From Leucaena leucocephala (Eukaryota > Streptophyta > Magnoliopsida > Fabales > Fabaceae), in the NCBI GenBank assembly GCA_037074615.1, contig CM073560.1:1681501-1745500 (forward strand): DNA of 64,000 nucleotides. The letters run 5' to 3'. A program made the position numbers and the translations under genes. Below are positions 13,448-24,903 of the stretch, piece by piece. The notes under the pieces were generated by a model. The model saw only the letters and a list, made by a program, of their open reading frames with translations, ran no database searches and had not been told where the DNA came from. Every line of letters begins with the position of its first letter. The stretch's first letter is position 1.

Positions 13448-13457
13448 TTTATATATA
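13448..13457 (-). promoter_or_regulatory. TATA box of the BFT-type gene
   Basis: On the minus strand the sequence reads TATATATAAA. It lies about 85-95 bases before the preferred BFT start codon. Transcription would be expected to start near 13418-13428, at or just beside the upstream in-frame ATG at 13421. Confidence 0.5.
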
Positions 13458-13469
13458 TAAAAAGTGTCA

Positions 13470-15040
13470 TGTGTTTTTTGGAAGCATAAAGAAATCTAGA
13501 TTCCATGAAGGCTTGTCTATATGGGGAAAGGACATGTGTTGTGTTTTCACAAGGTTGCCTTGTCTTTTTCTGCAAAATGGTTCTGTAGAACACGCAAGAG
13601 AGTTTCATGATTTTGTGTATCTTTATTAGCTGTTGAGGATTAATATTATGAGTTTTTTTATTATTATTATTATTGTATTTTCTGTTAATGGCAGAATCTT
13701 AGCATAAATGGATGTCTTTGGCTTATTGGGTCAAAGGGAACGAAGAATACAATACAGCTTTATTTCCCACTTTAATATAATATATTTGGCAAATGGGAAT
13801 TCACTTTTTGATAAGGTGCTAATGTCCATGCACATGCTTTCTTGTCAACTTCTCTGCGACTTTGATTTTTAATTCACCATATCTCAACACACAGATATAT
13901 AACAGCATATATGAACCCTAGATTTACATTTGGAACGTTTTATTAATTGATTGGCCAAAGAAAAAAGTGTTTCATTTTTGTTAATTTAAGGAAGAAGCAA
14001 TAGAGTTGACCGAAAGAGGTATAAGGTATATTATTTAATCAACATATCAATATGAAATTTGAATTTTGTAATCTTAGTACATTTATAAGTCATAAGTAAT
14101 ATGATTCATTTATTAGACTAAGTACAAAATGACTATGTACAGGGTATAAGAAAATATGCCTAGATTAATTTACAGCATGCTAAAACAAACACCTTAGGAT
14201 AAATTCAATAGGGATATTATGCTTTTTGTTAACAAGTCAAAAATGCCAAATCATGATCTAAAATAAGTTCTGTATTTATAATTTCAGACCAACTAAAAAA
14301 GTCTTATATTAAATATAAAAGGGAGTTTTTTTTTTGGTATCATTTTTATGGATGTTGTTAGTCCATTTGTCAATATCACAAGGACTGATAATTTCTGAAT
14401 CCAGTTCTTCAAAGAGACAGGATAAACAAGTAACATTCATTAACGGATTAAATTAAGGTAACAATATAAAAAAAAAAGATCTAATCATGATCTTTGAAGG
14501 ACAAAAATGGTAGCTAATAATCAATCATATATAATCAACGATTCCTTGGGAATTTTTACTAATGCGCCACATTTACTTCCTGATAAGCAAAAACAGCTCA
14601 CAAAAGAGGGAAAAGGATAAAGGAATAAGCACAAAAACAAGCAGAGAGAGCAAAACCATAGGCCCCTTCCAACTAATCAATCACATGAAATAATTGAATT
14701 CAATTCAATCTCAGTCTCTCAGAGAGTACTTTATGACTCAATATATACTCCTTAATTTATATGCAAAACTTAATAATTTTTTCAATATTAACCAGTTGAA
14801 CAAATGAAGGGAAAGTCCTACCTACAAATTGTATTGACCAGAAAGATTTAATATATTTTCATATACATAAAATATAGGTATTTCAAGAATTTCATACATA
14901 GAAAGTATCAATACAATTTAAATTTTTTTGTCTAATTATATTCATGGGAATGTTATTTTATTTTGGTTGATAATTGAATCCCAAGTGACCTTGGAAAAAG
15001 TAATTGAAAAGGAGGGTGAGAATTATATTTGGATAAGAGA
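13470..15040. other. AT-rich intergenic DNA upstream of the BFT-type gene
   Basis: No gene was recognised. It contains a (TTA)n-like stretch near 13655-13675 and several A/T runs. The part nearest 13470 probably includes the BFT-type promoter. Confidence 0.5.
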
Positions 15041-15302
15041 TATATAACACATAATATCCTGATCTCATATGCGTCTAGTATCCTAATTTTATTTGTGATA
15101 CAATTTTACCTATAATATTTTTAATTTATTACAATTTCACCAATAATCTTTTTAATTTAGTATAATTTTATACGCAATCTTATTTCTTAAGTACTAAGAA
15201 TTGCACCAAATTAAAAAGATTATGGGTTAAATTACACCACAAATAAGATTATGATACTAGACACATATGAAAAATAAGATCAGGATATTGAGTATTATAT
15301 AA
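15041..15302. mobile_element. Foldback MITE, copy 2
   Basis: This has the same palindromic structure as 5591-5858. The left arm contains TATCCTGATCTCATATGCGT and the right arm contains its diverged inverse near 15262-15290. The centre carries AATTGCACCAAATTAAAAAG, matching the first copy. No coding capacity. Confidence 0.6.
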
Positions 15303-15526
15303 CCCTTGGAGAATAATGAAGAAGTGGGAAGAAGACACGTGGGTGAGTGGAATTTGCAGAATATGATTGTCTGCCAATATATGAATGTTTTGTTTCTAAA
15401 TCTGGAAACGCTATTCTTAGTGTCTTTGATTCCATTTCTTCTTTGACTTACTTCCTTGTCTCTTCCTCTGTATTATCCCCCACCAATCACATATCTTCAT
15501 TATTCTAAATAAAAGGATTTAATTAA

Positions 15527-15816
15527 GGGTTAAGATTCATCTAGTATCCTAAAGTATTTTAAAGTAACATTTAGTATCCTAAACTAATTTGTAGTTCATT
15601 CAACACCCTGAAATAATTTTTTGATGGCATCCAGTATCCTAAAATATTTTTAGTATAATTTTATTTTTAAAGTATTTTTCTCAGCAACAGTGAGTACTTT
15701 AAAGTTAGAATACCAGGTGTTATGGGAAAAATATTTTACCATGATGGATAAATATTAGTTTAGGATGTTAAGTGTTACTGAAAAAATATTTCAGGATGCT
15801 GGAAGGAACTTAACCC
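15527..15816. mobile_element. MITE with long terminal inverted repeats
   Basis: The left end GGGTTAAGATTCATCTAGTA is the approximate inverse of the right end. Similarity continues inward for roughly 60 bases, including ATCCTAAACTAAT. A 5-base direct repeat, attaa, flanks the element at 15522-15526 and 15817-15821. Short internal subrepeats of the form AGTATCCTAAA recur. No coding capacity. Confidence 0.65.
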
Positions 15817-16094
15817 ATTAAACTTTTGGGCTTCAAAAAGATGTTTATCAGCTCCAATATGATCTCCAGAAAATTAAAAAATTAGGATATCCATTTATAT
15901 ATGCACTGGAAGGCAAATCAGTACACATGAAGCATGATTTGATTATTTCCTTCACATGTACATCTAACTACAGCACACACACACATATATACACTGTTCT
16001 GTGCAATTGTGATCATCACCATGTACAAGAAAGGGTAATGAGGAAGAAAATTAATTTAAAGTACTATTATTGGTAGCTTCATGCCTCTAATTAA

Positions 16095-18195
16095 TTAAGA
16101 GTACTTGCTTAGCTTTCCACAGTCAAAATCAGACATCTTTAACAGAAAACCAGCTAAGAATGCAGACAAGAACATATCTCTTAGAAAGGACAACCATTTG
16201 GATTGACCCTGCTGTATAAAACCCACCATATAAGATATACATATTAGACTTATGCTTCTCCATCTTCTCTCATCTGCAAATTTTTTCAAGCTGGCCTCAA
16301 TCCTCTTGTACTCTTCCTTTTTTTCATCCTTCTTCTTCTTCTTCATATCTCCACCTGGTTTTGCAGAGAAGGCCTCAGCAACACATCTGGCCAATACAAC
16401 ACCATCCTCTAAAGCACAGCAACCTCCTTGCCCAATATCAGGAGTCATGGGGTGAAATGCGTCTCCTGTAACACACACATTGCCTTTACTGATATTTCCC
16501 ATCACTAACTCCCATGGGTTTCTGTATCTAAGTGGATATGATATGAAATGATTCAAATCTGTGTTTTCTATCAAGTCCCTTATATGACTTGGCATTTTCT
16601 CTAGCTTCTCTAACACATATTGCTTCATTCTACATGGGTCCTCTTCTATCTTCTTTTCTGCATAATCACACAGATCAAGTTAATGAGTATGGTTTTTAGA
16701 CTTGCCCTTATGTTAACTTCTAATCATCGGATGATAATTGGCATATATAGTATATATATAGTAGTATGGTTTAGGCTTGTGTGGATCAATGTTTACAAAA
16801 GTGGCTTTTATCCTAATAGACTTTCGCAAACTGAAGTTGGGTAACGGTCAATTAGTGTAATATAATTTATATTTGAATAAGTTTTTATAAAAAAGTCAGT
16901 TTGATAGGAACTTATTTTGATAATAAATTGAAAAGTCAGTTTCAGAGTTTATTTTGAAATGAAATTATTGTCATGAAGAATGTCAGTGGTTTTAGCGAGA
17001 AAAGGATTCACCTTGTGCAGAGGGAGACCAAGTAAAAGCCCAATAAACAGTCTTGTCATCACAAGGAATAACAGGATTTCTAAAGCCTTTCCCAAAGAAT
17101 TGCATAAACTTGGGTTCAAGATCATGACTTCTTGTCAACGTAACACATCCCCTAAGAGCAGATCTTCCTGAGAAAGCAGCCTCTTTAAAGCCTAGCCACT
17201 TTGCTACTACTGAGTTCACTCCATCACACCCAAGCAGAACCTAATCATTATTCACCAACAATTAATTATGATATCCCAAATTAATATATATGTTTGAGGC
17301 TTTAACAAGTAATGATATACCACCTTGGTTTTGATAACAGTTCCATCAGAGAGATGAACAAGTTTAGTGAAACCTGCAGATTCCTCAATAGCTACGACCT
17401 TTGATGAATACCTGATGGTGCCACTTGGAAGATCATTTGCAAGAGCTTCCAACATTAATTGTCGTTTAACACAACGGATTTCATGGACTCCACTGCATTA
17501 TATTGCATACATATTTAAAGCCCATCTCAATTAGTGTCTTTGTTTGTTACACATATTGGACTTACTGTTTTCCAGTGGAGTTGATGAAAGAAGTTTGTGA
17601 AGTTTGTTGTCCCGTAATCAAAGATGTTGTCACATTCCTGCACTCCATTTGTTTGTTTCTCATTAAGATACGACAGCCTAATTAAGTCCATCTTTTTTCT
17701 TACGTTAGGTAAAGTTACTAAGAAAACTCCATCATGTATAAAAGGAAATGAAGTCCCGAGGCAACTGTGTTTCTTCTTCTATATTACAATCTTAATCTTT
17801 GAGCTCTCTCTCTCTCTCTAATCGATTACAGAACATCGAATTTCAAGTATGTATGAGAAATATAATTACCCGGAAATCAGGAGGTGTTGTTGGCGAAGGA
17901 TGTGGCCAACGCCAAGAGCATCCAAGGCTTTCCAAGCATTAGTCCAAGTTGTAAGAGCAAAACCTGTGACTCTCAAGCAATTCCAAGACTCTAACACCAA
18001 ACTTCGAGCACCTAACCTGCAAATATACACGGCCATCAAAATTCAAAGCCAAGCTCAGCACGTAAACACCAAGACGACGAAGAAGAAGAAGGCTCTGTTA
18101 ACACTCGTGCAGCACCTGTGGAGTCCCAAGGATGTAGCAAGGCCAGAAATGCCAGCACCAACAATCACAATATCTTCTTCAACCATTGATTCCAT
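16095..18195 (-). CDS. FAD-dependent monooxygenase (MO1/CTF2-like)
   Basis: Six minus-strand exons join in phase: 18116-18195, 17870-18016, 17566-17637, 17324-17492, 17012-17240 and 16095-16657, giving 419 residues. The N-terminus carries the Rossmann dinucleotide motif VGAGISG (residues 12-18). A TWTNAW segment follows, then GCDGVNS, and GDAFHPM (from residue 297) supplies the second FAD contact. This order defines the aromatic-ring hydroxylase-type flavoprotein family. The sequence agrees with recalled Arabidopsis MO1-type proteins, for example LPSGTIRYSSKVV and HPMTPDIGQGG. It probably hydroxylates a small molecule using NAD(P)H and O2; the substrate is unknown. Oddities are a Lys/Glu-rich insert (KKKKKDEKKEEYK) in the last exon and a hydrophobic C-terminal segment (FLSAFLAGFLL). 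All junctions are GT-AG. Confidence 0.9.
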
Positions 18196-18441
18196 TCTAT
18201 CTCTGTCACTTGCGTTTTTCGAGTTCGGCCTTATCTTTCGTGAATACTATGTTCGGATTTGAGTGGGTGTAAGCAATTATTACGTATTAGTGCTATCTTA
18301 AATCATTTATAGTATATTTCACATGGAATAAAAAAAAAAAATTTTTATTAATTATATCATAAAACTCAATAATTTCCTAATTTTAACATAGTAAAAATTT
18401 AAACTTTAATTGATCATGTCATAAGGAACTCTGCATTTAAT
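18196..18441. other. Promoter side of the monooxygenase gene
   Basis: AT-rich sequence between the monooxygenase start and the first SINE. No recognisable element apart from the SINE target duplication at 18428-18441. Confidence 0.4.
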
Positions 18442-18631
18442 ATTTTTTTTTTGTTGCCCACCCGGTTTACCGGAATTTTGCCCTGACTACATCCAGATTC
18501 GACCCGCGTCGCGCACCTGGCTATGGTGGGTGAGTCTCCCAACGGGGATTTTCTGCGTACTCCAAGGGTCGAATTCGAGACCTCGCTTAAGTGATACCGA
18601 GCTGCTTACCACTCGGACCAATCCCGTTAGT
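18442..18631 (-). mobile_element. tRNA-derived SINE, copy A
   Basis: Read on the minus strand it contains an A-box-like TTGGTCCGAGTGG and a B-box-like region (GAGGTCTCGAATTCGA). A conserved body follows (GTTGGGAGACTCACCCACCA) and it ends in an A-rich tail. A 14-base target duplication, actctgcatttaat, flanks it at 18428-18441 and 18632-18645. Pol III promoter boxes at the 5' end, an A tail and a long target duplication are diagnostic of a tRNA-derived SINE moved by LINE machinery. Confidence 0.9.
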
Positions 18632-18865
18632 ACTCTGCATTTAATTTATTCTAGTTTAAAAGTTTGCAAGGCCGGGCCATAGAAAGCAAGATTATCCCAG
18701 CCCATACATAGAAAAAGAACAGATATTTATAATTCATATATGGTATGGGCCTTCTAGAAACCTTTAAAAAGATGATACTATTGAACTCGTAATCCCACCC
18801 ACCGTCAATGTGGTTACGATGTTATCCAGATCTTCTCTCTTCTTGGATCAATTAGGCCATAGAAA

Positions 18866-18975
18866 ATCTTTGTTGAGAGACTCACCCACCATAGCCAAAT
18901 GCGTAACGCGGATCGGATCTGGATATAGTCGGGGTAAAACTCCGGATAACAGAGTGGGTAACAAAAATAAAATAA
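18866..18975 (+). mobile_element. tRNA-derived SINE, copy B (5'-truncated)
   Basis: Only the 3' body and tail are present, starting near GTTGAGAGACTCACCCACCA and ending in AACAAAAATAAAATAAA. A 16-base target duplication, aattaggccatagaaa, flanks it at 18850-18865 and 18976-18991. The duplication shows that truncation happened at insertion rather than by later deletion. The orientation is opposite to copy A, 230 bases away. Confidence 0.85.
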
Positions 18976-18991
18976 AATTAGGCCATAGAAA

Positions 18992-21595
18992 GCAAGACTA
19001 TCTATTAGAGCAATATTTTTATTAAAATATTATATCAGAACCTACACCAGTGAAGGTGGAGGGAGGTGTGAATAATGGGAATCGTGAGATGATATGAATG
19101 ATATTACTAGTAAGTAGCTAATATAATTACCATCAGTATGCCCTTTGACTTTTGGTAAAGGAGAGACCTGATAATAGTATTTTCTAGGAGTTTATTATTA
19201 AGCATGCTCTCCATTCAAATTTAAAAACAACCAGAAGAAGCGTCCTTCTTCTTCATGCAGTTAATTACACACAGAGTTAAGCAGCAAACAATTATATATT
19301 ATAAAAGAGAACAATGGGAATTATGCATAAAAGAGTATATTGTCGGTGGGAGAGAGTAAGGTTTAAACCTTCAGATGAGGACTTGAAGGATATAAAGTCT
19401 CCTAAATGCATCCAACTAGTACTGTGGGAGAAGCTCTGGGTAAGGGGTCTGAAGTCTGAAGAGAAATTAAAGCTCAGTAAATTTTTTTAACACTTCTGAA
19501 CAGTTTAAAACAATAACAATGAATAAGGGTACTCTTAACTGCCGGAAAAGGAAACTAACTAAATTATATACTGTAGCTCATACCTAACTTCAAAATGATA
19601 CAACAAACCTATTACTCCCTCGTTTCTCTTATTTATAAAGTAAAAAGAAAAATTCTTTTTATTCTATTTATAAATGATATTATTAAAAATTTTATATGAG
19701 TATATAATTTTTATTATTTATTTATGATTGCATAGACTTAATATTTGAAGAGAGTATATATTAAATAGGGATAAAATTAAAAAATTATTCAATTTTAAGA
19801 TAATGTTAATAAAAAATTAAAAAAAAAAAGATAAGAGAGTAAGAAAAATTAAATAACAAATTTCTCCAATCTTGTTTTTAAATCCAACTCATAAATTTTT
19901 TTTCTCCCCTCTAAATCTCCCATACCAAACAGCTTTTTAAAATTTTTTTAATTCTAATAAAATATATTAGAAATATCTTATAAATATGATTAGAAGAGTA
20001 TTATACAATATCACGTGTTGCCAACTAATATTGGTTAAATTATAAGGATATACTATATAATTTACAGTCAACTATGAGTAATGAATATGATTAAGCTCAA
20101 ATTAATGTAGGAAAAAGTATCTAATTACATGGCTTTCGTTTTTTTTTTTTTTCCTTTTTGATTTTCGGGTGCGGGTAATAATAAGTTTAGGCATTGCACA
20201 TAGAGGGGTAGATTGGGTGGCTAAGGGCACTCTATTCTAATTCTATTATTAGACGCATCATTTCACTTATCATATATTTTATTATACCTTCTGCCACTCT
20301 CCAATTACTTAAACCCTACTTCCATCATAAGACCCTGCATGTTTTTCCAATCATTCCCACCTTGTTTATGTCATTTTTTGTCCTCTCTACTTAGACTCCA
20401 TGAATTCATATTGATGTCGCCCATACTAGTTATAATTAAGGTAATTAGTCGCAGGGTATCAAAACCACTCAAGTCATTCGGTTAGATTAATGAATCACTA
20501 AATCAATTTTATAGTCAGTCTAATAATATATACTCATATGATCTTATTTATAAGTTACTTCTAACATGTTTTATATAGACTAAATAAAATCTTAAATATC
20601 ATTAATTGTACTATAAAATTCAATAACTTTATAATATTATCCTATTTAATATATATTACACCTAATACAAACAAAGTCAACATAAATAAATAAAAGATAA
20701 AATTATATATCCTTATAAAAAATTTCCCAATCTTCCCTAACATTCTTTCTTTATTTTATAAATATGTTTAAAAGAGTATGTTTTATAGATAATTTATTTG
20801 TGAATTAATATTTTATTTAAATAGTATTCTTTTGATAAGACCATATATGAATATTTTAATTAAATTATCATATTTTAATAATGATTTTTAATTGAACTCA
20901 ACCTAATTATGGTTAGACCACTTCCTTGTACCGATTTAATGAACAGTCTTTCAGCATCTTGACTAATCCGCTTTTGTTCTAAGTTTGCTCTACTACTAGG
21001 GTTTTGGTAGATTAGAGTTAGGTCGTTGTTTCTTCAATATGCAAAGCAAAGACTTTGCTTGCAGTATCTGAGTCTCCTCATTTTGCTCAAGCTTTGTTAT
21101 GTTATGCTGTCTTGTTTAGCTTCTTGGGTTAGATCCTGTCTGCCTGCTTTTTGTGTTTGTAATCGTGATTTCCTTTGATGGAATTATCCTACTAATTTTG
21201 AAATAAGTCTAATAACACACCTCAATAAAAATTCATAACATATAAATAAAACTTCATAATAATATTTAATAAAATTTGTGTTATTTTTAACATTTCATTT
21301 CTATGCAATCCATGTAATTCTTAATCCCACGTACCTTGTTTACAAATAACTATTTATTATAATATTTTTATAATCCTTTGGGTCACCTAGTACCATGTAA
21401 TTCTTAATCCCACGCTTACTAGATTTACTTTGTTTATGGACACATATGATAGATTTCTTTATACGAGTCTTAATATTGATATGAATTTTTTTTTAAATGT
21501 CACTGTGTACTGCCCTAGAAATTAAGTTATACTTCAATTTCTTATGAGATAGAAGGAGTAAGCTTTACTAATGTAGAGACGAATTCTTCCCACTT
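18992..21595. other. Intergenic DNA
   Basis: AT-rich with no supported gene. A segment at about 20985-21180 is GC-richer with no long frame and may be a decayed insertion. A 22-base direct repeat beginning CCATGTAATTCTTAATCCC occurs at 21310-21331 and 21393-21414. Confidence 0.5.
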
Positions 21596-21611
21596 AAAAT
21601 AGAAAATAATA

Positions 21612-21790
21612 ACCAATAGGGGTTGGTCCGAGTGGTAAACGGCTCGGTATCGTTTAAGCGAGGTCTCGAGTTCGAGCCTTGACGTACGCAGAAAATCTCC
21701 GTTGGGAGACTCACCCACCATAGTCAAGTGCGCGACGCGAGTCAGATTCGGATATAATCAGGATAAAACTCCGATAAACCAGATGAAAAA
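21612..21790 (+). mobile_element. tRNA-derived SINE, copy C
   Basis: A full-length copy. It has an A-box-like TGGTCCGAGTGG at about 21624-21635 and a B-box-like GAGTTCGAGCC at about 21668-21678, a tRNA-like spacing. The GTTGGGAGACTCACCCACCA body and an A tail follow. A 16-base target duplication, aaaatagaaaataata, lies at 21596-21611 and 21791-21806. This is the best-preserved copy of the promoter boxes. Confidence 0.92.
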
Positions 21791-21806
21791 AAAATAGAAA
21801 ATAATA

Positions 21807-22709
21807 CACTCAATTACCGTAGAGAATATGGTGAGTGAGATGGGAAGAAGTTCAATTTTATTTGTTTATTTTTGTGGTATCATTGAAAGACGGGGAGAAT
21901 AGGGTGGCTCTAGAAATGAGTACAAGTTGGTAAGAAGGGGGAAGGTAGGTAATGAATGCGAGCACCATCACCCTCGCAGACGGGGAAAGTAAAGTGAAGG
22001 GGAAAGGTGAACAGTAGTAATGATGCGTAATAAATAATAATAAGAAAATGATAGCAAGTTTGATTGGAAGAATGAAAATGAGATTCAACTCAAAGACCGA
22101 GGAAAACCCGGAAATGGGTACATGAAAATGATAACATACCTCCAGTTAATTAAAGACTGCGAACAACAGTTTCAGAAAATAGAACAAAAGGGAATCTCTT
22201 TTCCCTTTCCCTCTCCTTTCCTTTCAAACACCATTCGCCAGGCCGACTCTGCTTCTGCAAACATACGCCCAAGAAAGCAGAGTTTGAAAAAGAAGTTGAG
22301 TGAACAATATTTATGTCAGTCTCTCTCTCTCTCTCTCATCAAAGACTTCTTTCCCTTCCTGTCTCTCACATTTCAGTTTCCTTCAGAATCGTCAATCGTC
22401 AAACTGGGGAAACCAAACTCCCCTACCCCCACTTTTTTCCTTCTTCTGTGTTTTATTCTTGTTTGGAGAGTGCAGTTTTCTTTGCGTAGCCTAGTAAGCG
22501 TGCACGTTTCCGTCAAACACACCTCTCACTCACTTTATGATTCTGATTTCATTCACTTGTTTTCTTGTTTAATGTTTGTAACGCTCCACCAAACACTGTT
22601 ATTATTATGCCTTTGTTCCTCATATGTCTAACCTCTTCCCCTTCTTTTACCTCCTCTTTAATTGAAGGTGCTGAAGATGGGAAACATCATTAAACCCACG
22701 ATTCCAGTA
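21807..22709. other. Unassigned region with pyrimidine-rich block
   Basis: Open frames at 22122-22631 (+) and 21858-22088 (-) exist but match nothing I recognise. The plus-strand frame is built largely from pyrimidine-rich sequence, including a (TC)n run near 22319-22337. It may be a non-coding leader exon or a remnant. No splice structure can be defended. Confidence 0.35.
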
Positions 22710-23375
22710 GTGGTTAAAGGGAATTGGTCCAATCTAGGGGTGAAATTGGAATAAAATCAATCTTAATTAAAATAATATATAATTTAATCAAATTATATAA
22801 AAAAATTTACTCATGACCATGAGAGTTAAAAATAATATTTAAATAAAAAAATATTAATTCATAAATAAATAAAAAATCTATACATAAATTACAAAATAAC
22901 ACAAAATTCAATCAAATAAAATTATTAAATCACAAATTTAATTGATCGCTATTTTTTTATTTGAAAAAACATTCACACTCATCAAGAAAAAATTATATAA
23001 AAATATTTTATCTAAATCTATCTGTGCTATATTACCTTATATCTTAATTATAAATTAATTATCTTAAAAAAATAATATGATATATATTATAATTAAATAA
23101 TTTTTTAATATCTTTATAATAATTAATATAATTTTATAATTAGGATTAGAAATAGTATCTGATTAAATTACTGAGGGAGTTAAATTAGTTAAATTTACAG
23201 CCCAATCAAGTCAAGTGATGGATTTTTCTGGGTCATTGACTTGGATTTCAGTACAACAATTTGACTTAGACATTTTTACTTTTATTTTTATATTTTTTAA
23301 TCACCTTCTATTATTTTAATTAAGATTGATTTGATTCCAATTTCACTCCTAAATTGACCAATTCCCTTTAACCAC
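22710..23375. mobile_element. 666-base element with about 67-base terminal inverted repeats
   Basis: The left end GTGGTTAAAGGGAATTGGTC is repeated inverted at the right end. Similarity continues for about 67 bases on each side (22710-22776 and about 23309-23375) with only a few mismatches. The interior is very AT-rich with no transposase frame. No clear target duplication is seen outside the inverted repeats. Long inverted repeats suggest a Mutator-like non-autonomous element, but without a 9-base duplication the superfamily is open. Confidence 0.8.
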
Positions 23376-24903
23376 TTTGTTTTAAAGGGAACTCAACATC
23401 TCCTATTCAACTTACTTATTATTGTTGAATAATGGTGTGACGTCCAATTCTAATCTATCTATTGTATTAATCTAAATATAATTGAATTAATGATTCTCCC
23501 GATGAACTTTCCGGACAGAATATCTCACCCACGTCACTTCATATCATTTGTCCTTAACAGAATCTCCCTGTCCTCCGTGAATGACGAAAATACCCCCAAC
23601 GCTCCTTGTAACATCCTTCCCGTTTTCCCCCAAGTATCCCCAATCCCGAGTCTCCGCTCGTTTCTCGAGGGCTTTTCTGTCACTTAACTTCGGATATACT
23701 CCACCCTTTTTCCTGCTCTCTGTCTCAGAGGATCATACAAATATGCTTTTCACAAAAGTTTTTTTGTTTTTGTTTTAAAATCCCTCTGAAATATATAATA
23801 ATTAAGATCACATGAATATTAGAATAGGAATATTAGAGAAAAAAAGAGTAACACATTTTTTTACACAATAATAATAAATAATTAATTTAACCAATCATTT
23901 TTAATATATATGAATTAGTTAATTAAATTTTATAATCACAACAATTTTACAAATCACAAAATAGCATTAATTATTTTGAAAACATAATTTGTAAAAGAAT
24001 GCAAAAACAAAGGATTTGGTGATCAAACAATAATCATGGAGAAGCTGCTGAAAATTGTTGGCAGTTGCAGTCACACAGAGACAACAATTTAAAAATATAT
24101 GTAATGGTTATTGTAGAATCTAAAACTAATCTCAAGGATCTGAACATCGTAACTTCTAAAGACTTTAGCACAATATTCTATTGATAATAATATTATTTAT
24201 AACAGCCCTTTTTTGGCCACCATATTTATAACAATACTATATATATTTCTTGATTTTATTTATTTATTTAGGCACTATTCATAGGTGATAAAAATAACAT
24301 AGTGGAATTAGTAATTGAGGTTCATACTCTCGTATAAAATATAAATAACACATACTATAACTTTAAAACTACATTAATCATTATTTTTAAAATTTTATAT
24401 ACTTAATATATGTTTTTTTTCAATTAAATTAGAACAAGTGGAATTCATATATTAAAAAAAAGTAAAAAATAACAATTTTGTTTTTACCAGAAAATCAACA
24501 ATAGTCAGTTATAGGATAAATGAAGAATAAAATAAAATATACATACACTTTGATGATTTTATTTAATTAATTAAATGTATTTTGCATGATTGAGATGGTA
24601 ATGGAATTGTACTTTCTTTTGAAACGTGAAACTTTTGTGCGTTGAACAATTTTGCTGTTACGAGAGGTGGAAATCACGTGACGTCCGTTTTGCCACCTGA
24701 CACTTAACTTCTTTTGCCACTCTCCTCTCTTTCCCTCTCTGCTTACTCCGTATTTCGTTTTTGGCAACGCCTTTCATGCCTTCTTCACCTTCTCCTCCTT
24801 CTTCCTCCTCCTTCTCTCTGCAATGCCATCTCATTTCCCTGCCTTCATCTTTTTCTCTCTCTGCCTCTGAATCTCAAACCTCTGCTTTTTCTCTCCCTCG
24901 GCC
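23376..24903. other. Intergenic DNA and EMS1 promoter region
   Basis: A GC-richer island at about 23490-23720 has short frames only and is unassigned. The rest is AT-rich until about 24640. From there CT-rich sequence leads to the EMS1 start, consistent with a 5' leader. Confidence 0.45.
24675..24686. promoter_or_regulatory. G-box with overlapping ACGT motif upstream of EMS1-type gene
   Basis: The sequence CACGTGACGTCC combines a palindromic CACGTG G-box with a GACGTC core. It lies about 220-230 bases before the EMS1-type start codon. bZIP and bHLH factors bind such sites. Function here is inferred from position only. Confidence 0.4.

Noticed and set aside
21660..21685. B-box-like GTTCGA motif suggesting a tRNA gene
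   Set aside because: No cloverleaf or acceptor stem can be formed. The motif belongs to the SINE promoter and recurs in the other copies.
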